The translations under genes were made by a program, and so were the position numbers. A stretch of DNA of 23,869 nt from Oscillospiraceae bacterium (GTDB lineage Bacteria; Bacillota; Clostridia; Oscillospirales; UBA929): NCBI GenBank assembly GCA_031271325.1, contig JAISVY010000004.1:1-23869 (forward strand), given 5' to 3'. The notes below the pieces were generated by a model. It ran no database searches. It saw only the letters and a program-made list of their open reading frames with translations, and had not been told where the DNA came from. Of the stretch, positions 14,927 through 22,209 are shown piece after piece. Each line of letters begins with the position of its first letter. The first letter of the stretch is position 1.

Positions 14927-17104
14927 ATGGATAAGTATATAGGAAAAATGCTGGATAACCGGTATGAGATACTGGAGATCATGGGTATCGGCGGCATGGC
15001 GTATGTGTACAAAGCCCGCTGCCATCTTCTCAACCGGTTGGTGGCCGTGAAGATCCTCAAAGAAGAGTATGCCAGCGACGCCGATTTCCGCAGGCGGTTT
15101 CACGCGGAAAGCCAAGCCGTGGCGATGCTGGGGCATCCCAACATTGTGGCGGTGTATGACGTATCGCGTACCACAGATCTGGAATACATTGTCATGGAGC
15201 TGATAGACGGCATCACCCTGAAGCAGTATATGCAAAAAAAGGGGCTTCTGAGTTGGCGCGAAGCCCTGCATTTTGCCATTCAGATCGTCAAGGCGCTCTC
15301 CCACGCCCACGGCCGCGGTATCATCCACCGCGACATCAAACCGCACAACATCATGATCCTGCGCGACGGCAGCGTCAAGGTCGCGGACTTCGGCATCGCC
15401 CGCTTTGCCTCCAAGCAGAACACCCTCACACAGGAGGCGCTGGGTTCGGTTCATTATATCTCGCCGGAGCAGGCAAGGGGCAGCCATATCGACGCGCGGA
15501 GCGACCTCTATTCGGTCGGCGTGGTGCTCTATGAAATGCTGACCGAGAAACTGCCGTTTGAAGGGGATTCCCCGGTTTCGGTTGCCCTGCAGCACATCAA
15601 TTCGCTGCCGCTCACGCCGCGCGAGGTCAATCCCGAGATTCCCGAAGCGCTGGAAATGATCATCATTAAGGCGATGGCGCCCAAACTCACCCAGCGTTAC
15701 GCCTCCGCGGAGGATATGCTGCGCGATCTGGAGGAATTCCGCAAGAACCCGTCCATCTCGTTTGAGTATGACGTGAGCGAATTGAAAACGCCGAGCGACG
15801 GGCAGACGGACGAACCGACGCGTTCTCTGCCGGGCGGCGGCGTGCGTTCGTCGGGCATCAAGCTCGACCCGAAGAGCGAACAGGAAGAGCGCAAACGCAT
15901 CCGCAAAGAGATGATCTCCGAGGAAAACCACAAAACGCGTAAAGCAAGCAACCTGATCGCGATGCTGTGCGCCGTTCTGGGCGTTTTGGGGCTGATCACC
16001 GTGTTGGGGTTCGTCATTGTCTTTTTGGTGGGCGACGCGATTACCGACGACGAGACCAGCGACATTGACATCCCCAATTTCATCGGTCAGGATTATAACA
16101 GCGAGTTTATAGACAGTCTGCTTACGGATTATCCGTTCCTGAGGTTTACGGAACCGATTATTGAGTATCACGAGGTTCACCCGATCAACAGAATCATCGA
16201 TCAAGACCCGAGATCCGGAACGCGGGGCGTTGAAGCGGATGAAAACATCGAAATGACGCTCACCATCAGCGCCGGACCCGAAATGATCGTGCTGGAAAAT
16301 TTGATCGGCAGGGACGCGAACGATGCCCAGCTTTGGCTGACAGAACACGGTCTGCGGGTTTTCAAGGTGCAGGAAAAGCACGATACCGTTCCGCGCGACA
16401 GCGTTATCGGCATGGAACCGGGACCCAACGAAGCGGTGCCCAAGAACACGGAAGTTACCCTTGTCGTCAGTCTGGGAAAAGACGTCATGGAGGTAGCCAT
16501 GCCGGATCTGCTCAACCCGAATCCGGTGTATCAAGAGATCGCGATCAGCACGCTGGCGCACTATAACCTCGTCGCGAACTTCATCACCGTGCCGAGCGAC
16601 GAGCCGGCGGGGTTGGTTCTCTCGCAGAGTGTCCCGGCCGGAACCATGATTCCCGAAGGCACAATTATAGATATAGAAATCAGCGAAGGTCCGCCGGAGG
16701 TGTCGCCGTCCCCCGAAGATGTGCCGCCGTCGCCGGAGGAGCCCCCGCCGGATGTCAGCCCCGGTGGGGAGCAGCCCTCCCCGGGCGAGGTGTCGCCGCT
16801 CCCCGGTGAGGAGTCGCCGCCGCCTGTAGAAGAATCGCCGCCGCCCGTGGAAGAGTCGCCGGCCGAAACGCCCGAAGGTCCCCGAACGGTAACAAAGCAA
16901 ATCCAGCTGCCTCCCGACGCGGTCGGGACGGTACACGTGGAGGTGTGGCAAGACGGCGTAGACGGACTCCGAAGGATCTTTGACGAGGTATGCAGTGTGG
17001 ACGGTCCGCTGCCGACCATCACCATAACGGGATACCCCGACGACATCATCAAGGTTTACTTCGACGGTCAGGAGTATTACACGCATTCGTTCAGTGAGTT
17101 TTAA
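14927..17104 (+). CDS. prkC: Ser/Thr protein kinase with three PASTA domains (PrkC/PknB type)
   Basis: Membrane kinase that senses cell-wall material and phosphorylates proteins controlling wall synthesis, growth and, in Bacillus, spore germination. 725 residues: kinase domain about 1-275 with GIGGMAYVY, VAVK (K42), HRDIKPHN (D136), DFG (154-156) and SPEQARG; cytoplasmic linker with basic stretch; membrane helix about 343-368; PASTA domains about 378-449, 450-518 and 519-588; a Pro/Glu/Ser-rich stalk 589-652; and a final ~73-residue domain (653-725) ending YYTHSFSEF that is not PASTA. ATG has GGAGG upstream. The terminal domain after the Pro-rich stalk is the unusual part; it may bind wall polymer (inference). 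Confidence 0.95.
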   Translation: MDKYIGKMLDNRYEILEIMGIGGMAYVYKARCHLLNRLVAVKILKEEYASDADFRRRFHAESQAVAMLGHPNIVAVYDVSRTTDLEYIVMELIDGITLKQYMQKKGLLSWREALHFAIQIVKALSHAHGRGIIHRDIKPHNIMILRDGSVKVADFGIARFASKQNTLTQEALGSVHYISPEQARGSHIDARSDLYSVGVVLYEMLTEKLPFEGDSPVSVALQHINSLPLTPREVNPEIPEALEMIIIKAMAPKLTQRYASAEDMLRDLEEFRKNPSISFEYDVSELKTPSDGQTDEPTRSLPGGGVRSSGIKLDPKSEQEERKRIRKEMISEENHKTRKASNLIAMLCAVLGVLGLITVLGFVIVFLVGDAITDDETSDIDIPNFIGQDYNSEFIDSLLTDYPFLRFTEPIIEYHEVHPINRIIDQDPRSGTRGVEADENIEMTLTISAGPEMIVLENLIGRDANDAQLWLTEHGLRVFKVQEKHDTVPRDSVIGMEPGPNEAVPKNTEVTLVVSLGKDVMEVAMPDLLNPNPVYQEIAISTLAHYNLVANFITVPSDEPAGLVLSQSVPAGTMIPEGTIIDIEISEGPPEVSPSPEDVPPSPEEPPPDVSPGGEQPSPGEVSPLPGEESPPPVEESPPPVEESPAETPEGPRTVTKQIQLPPDAVGTVHVEVWQDGVDGLRRIFDEVCSVDGPLPTITITGYPDDIIKVYFDGQEYYTHSFSEF

Positions 17105-17962
17105 GTGACGGGGCGCATTGTTCGCACGGTCAGCGGGTTCTATACGGTGGATACCGGCGCGGAGGCGATTGTTTGCCACGCGCGGGGTATCCTGCGCAAG
17201 CGGGGTGTCGCTCCGCTTGCGGGTGATTTCGTAAAAATTTCGCGTAACGCCGACGGAACCGGCTCGATAACCGAGGTCGAAGAACGCAGGAATATGCTAA
17301 CCCGCCCGCCGATTGCGAATATCGACATCCTGCTGTTGGTGCTGTCGGAAGCGACGCCGAAAACAGACGCGTTTGTGATCGACAAAATGGCGGCGATGGC
17401 GGCTTGGCGTGAGATCGGCGTGTTGATGTTTGTCAATAAGTGCGACCTCGCGCCGGGGGATACCCTGCTCGGGGTATACAAAGCGGCGGGGTTCCCGGTG
17501 ATAAAGGGAAGCGCCCTGACCGGCGAAGGGATAGAAGACCTGTGGCCGCTGATCGCCGGGAAATGCATCGCGCTGGCGGGCAACACGGGCGTTGGCAAAT
17601 CCGCGCTGCTGAATGTGCTGGACGGGAGCGAGAAGCATAAAACCGGCGAGGTCAGCGAGCGGCTTGGGCGGGGGCGGCATACGACCCGCCACGTCGAACT
17701 GGTGCGGTTGAAAAACGGGGTTCTGGTCGCCGATACGCCCGGGTTTTCCGCGCTGGATATGTTTGAACGGATCCCGGCTACCGAGTTGGGCGGTTGCTTT
17801 GTTGATTTTCGCCCCTATCTCGGGCGATGCCGGTTTTCCGGATGCTTGCACGGGACCGGGCAAAAAGACTGCGCGGTGCGGGAAGCGGCGGAGGCGGGAG
17901 CGATTGGTTCCTCGCGTTACGAGAGTTATCTGCGTCTGCTGGGGGAGACGATGCAGTTGTGA
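17105..17962 (+). CDS. rsgA: ribosome small-subunit-dependent GTPase RsgA
   Basis: Circularly permuted GTPase that checks late 30S ribosome maturation. 285 residues: N-terminal OB-fold (about 1-65), permuted GTPase with NKCD (111-114) before the P-loop GNTGVGKS (159-166) and DTPG (210-213), and a C-terminal zinc site C242, C247, H249, C256. GTG at 17105 directly follows the prkC TAA without a spacer; the ribosome site is weak, so coupling with prkC is likely. It is the last gene of the plus-strand block; rpe and thiN, which often follow, are absent. Confidence 0.95.
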   Translation: MTGRIVRTVSGFYTVDTGAEAIVCHARGILRKRGVAPLAGDFVKISRNADGTGSITEVEERRNMLTRPPIANIDILLLVLSEATPKTDAFVIDKMAAMAAWREIGVLMFVNKCDLAPGDTLLGVYKAAGFPVIKGSALTGEGIEDLWPLIAGKCIALAGNTGVGKSALLNVLDGSEKHKTGEVSERLGRGRHTTRHVELVRLKNGVLVADTPGFSALDMFERIPATELGGCFVDFRPYLGRCRFSGCLHGTGQKDCAVREAAEAGAIGSSRYESYLRLLGETMQL

Positions 17963-18034
17963 TTTCGCGTAAAAAAGCCACGCATTGGGCGTGTCAGCAG
18001 GATTATTTATAGGAATACGAACCTTTCAGCGACA

Positions 18035-18064
18035 AAGCCGTATACTGTGGTATACGGCTTTTTT
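18035..18064 (+). terminator. intrinsic terminator after rsgA
   Basis: AAGCCGTATAC (18035-18045), loop TGTG, GTATACGGCTT (18050-18060), then TTTT: a perfect 11-bp stem with U-tract, 72 bases after the rsgA stop. It closes the plus-strand operon block, facing the convergent spoIIA operon. Confidence 0.92.
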
Positions 18065-18112
18065 ACAAGAGCGCCCGAAAATTCCGTGTGACCCAAAGAG
18101 CGAATGCGCGAA

Positions 18113-18269
18113 CAGGGCGCGACGCCCCCGGCGCGGCGTGAACATCCCCCGGCGGCATTCGCCGCCCCCCCTCGAATCGAAGGGGGCGGCGGGGGAGTGT
18201 ACAACGTAGCCTTCGTCTTTAATTGTTAATTGTTAACTGTCAATTGTCCATTGTTTACATCCCCCGGCG
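18113..18269. repeat. second composite repeat block, abutting the sigF stop
   Basis: Same order as the rsmB-rlmN block: GGGCGCGACGCCCCC-type core, the 26-base block (18141-18166, identical to 12706-12731), a CCCCCT/AGGGGG hairpin (18166-18186), then TTAATTGTTAATTGTTAACTG (about 18219-18239). At 18256-18269 TACATCCCCCGGCG is a further partial copy that runs up to the sigF TGA. The gap 17963-18269 holds the terminator and these repeats and nothing else that I see. Confidence 0.7.
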
Positions 18270-18989
18270 TCATTCCTCCGCCAGCTTTCGCAGCAATTGC
18301 AGCGCGCGGCGCTCAATCCGCGATACCTGCACCTGCGACACGCCGATCACCCGCGCCGCGCGTTCCTGCGTAAAGTTACGGTAATACCGCAGCTGGATAA
18401 CGACGCGTTCGCGTTCGGGCAGTTTCTTCACCGCGTCGCGCAGAAACAGCTCGTCCAAGACGCGGTTTTCGTGACCCTCCACGCCGACCGCGCCGCCCAC
18501 CGTCAAGCCGTCTTCCCCGCTCTCGCGCTGCAAAGACTCCACCGGTTCCCCCGCCTGATCGGCTTCGGCGATATCCTCCGGCGGCAAGCCGCACTGTTCG
18601 GAGATTTCACTTAACACCGGTTCGCGCCCCAGCTCTTGAAGCAGCTTTTCCCGTGCGGCGCGGATTACGGCGGCGCGTTCCTTGACGGTGCGGCTGACCT
18701 TGACCGCGCCGTCGTCGCGCAAAAAGCGGCGTATCTCCCCGGCGATCTTCGGCACGGCATAGGTGGAAAACTGGGTTCCGTAGGACGTATCAAACCCTCT
18801 GACCGCCTTGATAAAGCCGACGCACCCCAGCTGGTATAGGTCGTCCGGGTCGGCTCCGCGCCCGAAATAACGCCGCGCCACGCTCCAGATCAATCCGTTG
18901 TTCTCGACTACGACGCGTTCCAGAGCGGTTTTGTCGCCCAGCTTCGCGGCTTCCAGAAGGGACAGCGTTTCGGGGCGGGATACCGTCAC
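18270..18989 (-). CDS. sigF: RNA polymerase sigma-F factor (forespore)
   Basis: First compartment-specific sporulation sigma factor. 239 residues with sigma-70 region 2 (DPDDLYQLGCVGFIKAVRGF ... YAVPKIAGEIRRFLRDDG), region 3 (VSRTVKERAAVIRAAREKLL) and region 4 helix-turn-helix (FTQERAARVIGVSQVQVSRIE). It is identified as sigF rather than sigG or sigB because spoIIAB and spoIIAA come directly upstream on the same strand. ATG overlaps the spoIIAB stop by four bases. SpoIIAB would hold it inactive until SpoIIAA is dephosphorylated. Confidence 0.94.
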   Translation of the reverse strand: MTVSRPETLSLLEAAKLGDKTALERVVVENNGLIWSVARRYFGRGADPDDLYQLGCVGFIKAVRGFDTSYGTQFSTYAVPKIAGEIRRFLRDDGAVKVSRTVKERAAVIRAAREKLLQELGREPVLSEISEQCGLPPEDIAEADQAGEPVESLQRESGEDGLTVGGAVGVEGHENRVLDELFLRDAVKKLPERERVVIQLRYYRNFTQERAARVIGVSQVQVSRIERRALQLLRKLAEE

Positions 18990-19423
18990 TGCCGCGCGCG
19001 GGCCGTCACCCGTTTGCGCATGACGACCGTGGTCCCGCGCCCCGGCGCGGAACGCACCCGCAGCTTGTCCATAAAGCTCTCCATAATGGTGAACCCCATT
19101 CCTGAGCGTTCCTCGCCGCCGGTGGTGAACAGCGCCGCGCGCGCCTCCTCCACATCCGCGATTCCGATGCCCCGGTCACGCACCGTCACTTCCAGGATAC
19201 CGCCCTCCAGAATACGCGCCTTCAGGCAGACAACGCCCAGACGGTCTGGGTAGGCGTGGACGACGGCGTTGGTCACCGCCTCGGAGACGGAGGTCTTGAT
19301 GTCGCCCATTTCCTCCAGCGTGGGGTCAAGCTGCACCGCCATCTGACCGACAGCGGAACGCGCCAGCGCTTCGTTGGCCGACCGGGAGAGGAACTCCAGC
19401 TTCATTTCGTTAAGTACATTCAT
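18986..19423 (-). CDS. spoIIAB: anti-sigma F factor SpoIIAB
   Basis: Small GHKL-type protein kinase that binds sigma-F and phosphorylates SpoIIAA. 145 residues: N-box EAVTNAVVHAYPD (E48, N52), G1 box DRGIGI (83-88) and G2 box ERSGMGFTIME (about 105-115). It sits between spoIIAA, six bases upstream, and sigF, which it overlaps. All ATP-binding boxes are intact, supporting a working partner-switch. Confidence 0.95.
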   Translation of the reverse strand: MNVLNEMKLEFLSRSANEALARSAVGQMAVQLDPTLEEMGDIKTSVSEAVTNAVVHAYPDRLGVVCLKARILEGGILEVTVRDRGIGIADVEEARAALFTTGGEERSGMGFTIMESFMDKLRVRSAPGRGTTVVMRKRVTARARQ

Positions 19424-19429
19424 AGGTTT

Positions 19430-19750
19430 TCATCCTTTCGTAGCGGTCGCAATCGGAACAAGCCGGTCAACCCCGGCCATGGTCAGCACCTTGGCGGCAT
19501 GGTTCGGCACACCCGCGACCGAAAGCTCGCCCCCGTAAGATTTCAGGCGGCGGTAGGTTCCCAGCACCACCGCGATACCGGAGCTGTCCATAAACGACAA
19601 CCCCGAAAGATCGAGTACGCAGCGCAGCGGCATATGTTCGTCGAGCACGTCTCCCATCTGTTTCAGCGCCTGATGCGCCGCGTGATGGTCAAGCTCGCCC
19701 GATAAGTACACAAAGAGCTTGCTGCCCCGCAATTCCCAAGTGACACGCAT
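19430..19750 (-). CDS. spoIIAA: anti-sigma F factor antagonist SpoIIAA
   Basis: STAS-domain protein that, when unphosphorylated, displaces SpoIIAB from sigma-F. 106 residues; the phosphorylation site lies in DLSGLSFMDSSGIAVVLG, with S57 the equivalent of the Bacillus Ser58. AAGGAGG lies 7 bases before the ATG (minus strand 19758-19764). It heads the spoIIAA-spoIIAB-sigF operon. A TACAAT box (minus strand, 19780-19785) could be a -10, but I see no good -35; in other spore formers this promoter uses sigma-H. Confidence 0.95.
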   Translation of the reverse strand: MRVTWELRGSKLFVYLSGELDHHAAHQALKQMGDVLDEHMPLRCVLDLSGLSFMDSSGIAVVLGTYRRLKSYGGELSVAGVPNHAAKVLTMAGVDRLVPIATATKG

Positions 19751-19828
19751 GGGTTTTCCTCCTTCGGTTTGGTGCTGTTATTGTAAACCGGGGTGAGCGC
19801 AAAAACTGTCGGTTTTGCGGAGCGGACA

Positions 19829-19862
19829 CAAAAAAATCCCGCCGGTTGACCCGGTGGGATTT
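19829..19862 (-). terminator. intrinsic terminator after the catalase gene
   Basis: On the minus strand, ATCCC-A-CCGG, loop GTCAA, CCGG-C-GGGAT is followed by seven T (plus-strand 19836-19860 and the preceding A-tract). It lies 33 bases after the katE-type stop and before the spoIIA operon. Confidence 0.9.
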
Positions 19863-19892
19863 TGTGATTCAGACCCTTAAAAAACTGAGGTT

Positions 19893-21938
19893 TTAGGCGG
19901 GGGGCGTCATTACGGACTCGCCGCGTTGGTAGTGCCGGCCTTCGGTCAGCGCGGCGATGAAATCGTCGGCGAACGCGGCGTCGCCCGACGTGACGATGCC
20001 GGCCTTTGCGTTCGGCTCGCCCAGTTGAATCCGGCTCAGCAAGGCTGACATGCCGCCGCAAAGCCCGATCGGTTTATAATGGCGGTACGCTTCTTCGATA
20101 AACTGCCGCGCGTCGCCGCATTCGCGGATGATCGGCAGATGCTCGCCGTCCGGCGCGAACACGGCGTCGTAAACTGCCGAAGGCACCATTGCGTAGGTTT
20201 TTGTGACAGTGACCGAAGACTTGTCCGACGCCGGGATGGGACCGAGTTTCTTGCTGATCACGTCGAACATACCCCCGGCTTTCGCGATCGCCTTGGTCAC
20301 GGCGTCAAACTGCGTTCTGTTGAAACCGGGACCGACCAAGACGGCTGTCTTGCTGGTCTTCGGGGTCTTGACGCTGTTGTCCATGCTGAGCGCGGGCGAC
20401 GCGGGCGGGGTTGGGGCATCGCTCTTCCCGGCTTTCAGCCCCAACCCTTCGGCGACGGCGCCCGCAAGACCGCTGCTGACGTTTGAGAGCATGTTGACGA
20501 CCTTTTGCCGCGTCTGCGCGTTCATGCATTTCCCCAGCTCAAAGCAGAACGCGTCGACGATATGGTCTTTCTCATGCCCCGACATACTGTTCCAGAACAG
20601 AGCGGCTTGGGTATAGTGGTCGCGGAAACTGTCGCTGCGTTCGCGGATGACGGCTCCGTCCACCCGCTCCTGATAATGCTCGAACCGGCTCCCGCCGCCG
20701 TTCGCGGTGTGCGGCCCGTTCCCGTTCAGCGCGTTCGGGGCGTAGCTCGTCTGCCCGACATCAATGCTCATGCGGTGAATGCCGTCGCGCTGATTATTGC
20801 TGACGGGCGCGACCGGGCGGTTGATGGGTATCTGCTGGAAATTCGGACCTCCGAGCCGGGAGATCTGTGTATCGAGATACGAAAACAAACGCCCCTGCAG
20901 CAGCGGGTCGTTGGTGAAGTCGATACCGGGTACAATGTTGGCCGGACAGAACGCCGCCTGCTCCGTTTCGGCAAAGAAGTTGTCCGGGTTGCGGTCGAGC
21001 GTCATCTTGCCGACCTTTTGCACCGGAATAAGCTCTTCAGGCCAGAGTTTGGTGGGGTCGAGGATGTCGAAGCCGAACCGGAACTCGTCCTCCGGGCTGA
21101 TCACCTGTAACCCCAGCTCAAACTCGGCGGGAACGCCGCTTTCGATGCTCTCCCAAAGATCGCGGCGGTTGAAGTCGGGGTCTTTGCCGGCGATCTTCTG
21201 CGCCTCGTCCCAAACAAGCGAATGCACGCCGAGCAGCGGTTTCCAGTGAAACTTGACAAACTTGGAAGCGCCGCTTGCGTTGATCAGCCGGAACGTGTGT
21301 ATGCCAAAGCCCTCCATCATCCGGTAACTGCGGGGCAGCGCGCGCGGCGACATCAGCCACATGACGGTGTGCATCGTCTCCGGCATGTTGGTCACAAAGT
21401 CCCAAAAGGTATCGTGCGCAGAGGCCGCCTGCGGCATTTCGCTGTTCGGTTCCGGCTTCACGGCGTGAATCAGGTCGGGAAAATTGATCGCGTCTTGAAT
21501 GAAAAACACGGGGAAGTTGTTGCCGACGATGTCGTAGTTGCCCTCCTGCGTATAGAACTTCGTCGCGAACCCGCGCACGTCCCGCACCGTATCGGCCGAA
21601 CCTCGGAACCCCGCGACGGTCGAGAAGCGGACAAATACCGGCGTCACCAGATTGGGGTCGCTGAGGAAGTGCGCTTTTGTCAGGTGCGAGAGACTTTTGT
21701 ATACCCGAAAGGTTCCGTGCGCGCCGGAACCCCGCGCGTGTACGATGCGCTCCGGGATGCGTTCGTGGTCGAAATGCGTGATTTTTTCACGGAAGATGAA
21801 GTCCTCCATCAAGGTCGGACCGCGCCTGCCCGCTGTCAGGGAGTTGTCATCACTGCCGATCCCTACGCCTTGATTGGTCGTCATCGCGCCCGCGTGGCGC
21901 ACGCGGCTCCGCTCTAAGTCGTTGAGTTTTTGGTTCAT
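19893..21938 (-). CDS. katE: large-subunit (KatE/HPII-type) catalase
   Basis: Heme catalase that breaks down hydrogen peroxide. 681 residues from the ATG at 21938 (MNQKLNDLE), preceded by GAAAGGCGG; a longer frame to 21989 runs into repeat sequence. Catalytic H74 in RGSGAHG, N141 in VGNNFPVFF, and heme ligand Y354 in RLFSYLDTQ (with R350). About residues 520-681 form the extra C-terminal domain of large catalases (TAVLVGPGFNRTQF ... KAGIVTSGDAAFADDFIAAL), flavodoxin/DJ-1-like without an obvious active site. This is clade 2. It is a surprising gene for a likely anaerobe and may serve spores or aerotolerance. The upstream region is repeat DNA with no recognisable promoter. Confidence 0.95.
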   Translation of the reverse strand: MNQKLNDLERSRVRHAGAMTTNQGVGIGSDDNSLTAGRRGPTLMEDFIFREKITHFDHERIPERIVHARGSGAHGTFRVYKSLSHLTKAHFLSDPNLVTPVFVRFSTVAGFRGSADTVRDVRGFATKFYTQEGNYDIVGNNFPVFFIQDAINFPDLIHAVKPEPNSEMPQAASAHDTFWDFVTNMPETMHTVMWLMSPRALPRSYRMMEGFGIHTFRLINASGASKFVKFHWKPLLGVHSLVWDEAQKIAGKDPDFNRRDLWESIESGVPAEFELGLQVISPEDEFRFGFDILDPTKLWPEELIPVQKVGKMTLDRNPDNFFAETEQAAFCPANIVPGIDFTNDPLLQGRLFSYLDTQISRLGGPNFQQIPINRPVAPVSNNQRDGIHRMSIDVGQTSYAPNALNGNGPHTANGGGSRFEHYQERVDGAVIRERSDSFRDHYTQAALFWNSMSGHEKDHIVDAFCFELGKCMNAQTRQKVVNMLSNVSSGLAGAVAEGLGLKAGKSDAPTPPASPALSMDNSVKTPKTSKTAVLVGPGFNRTQFDAVTKAIAKAGGMFDVISKKLGPIPASDKSSVTVTKTYAMVPSAVYDAVFAPDGEHLPIIRECGDARQFIEEAYRHYKPIGLCGGMSALLSRIQLGEPNAKAGIVTSGDAAFADDFIAALTEGRHYQRGESVMTPPA

Positions 21939-21961
21939 GATATGCCGCCTTTCGCAATTCT

Positions 21962-22049
21962 GCCGCTCCGGCTTGCGACACCGCGGCATAGCCGCCTGCT
22001 CGCAAGCGCTTCGCTCGTTCGCCTGGCGGCGAACACGAGGTTTTTAGAG
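21962..22049. repeat. 100-bp family copy, left end lost, upstream of the catalase gene
   Basis: The body matches the next copy almost base for base (GCTCCGGCTTGCGACACCGC, inner hairpin GCGGC-ATA-GCCGC, GTTCGCC ... GGCGAAC) and the right end GAGGTTTTTAGAG (22037-22049) is present. The left inverted end is missing. It begins only about 25 bases upstream of the catalase start, so the catalase leader or promoter must involve it. Confidence 0.75.
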
Positions 22050-22065
22050 CTTCTCTTTTGTGTCA

Positions 22066-22165
22066 CTCTAAAAACCTCCCGCTCCGGCTTGCGACACCGC
22101 GGCAAAGCCGCCTGCTCGCAAGCCCTCCGCTCGTTCGCCTTGCGGCGAACATGAGGTTTTTAGAG
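22066..22165. repeat. complete 100-bp palindromic element between the chemotaxis and catalase genes
   Basis: Perfect 13-bp ends CTCTAAAAACCTC (22066-22078) and GAGGTTTTTAGAG (22153-22165). Inner stems: GCTTGCGA / TCGCAAGC, hairpin GCGGC-AAA-GCCGC, and GTTCGCC / GGCGAAC. It is the tandem partner of the preceding copy, 103 bases apart at matching points. On the minus strand its end could terminate the chemotaxis gene, for which no other terminator is visible. Confidence 0.8.
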
Positions 22166-22209
22166 CTTCTCATTTGCATATCATTTCCAAAAACTATAAA
22201 GTTATCCTG

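Noticed and set aside
14744..17179. 811-codon open frame on the minus strand
   Set aside because: It is the antisense shadow of the prkC gene; GC-rich codons remove stops. The prkC frame has all kinase and PASTA motifs, and the shadow product is His/Arg-rich and low in structure.
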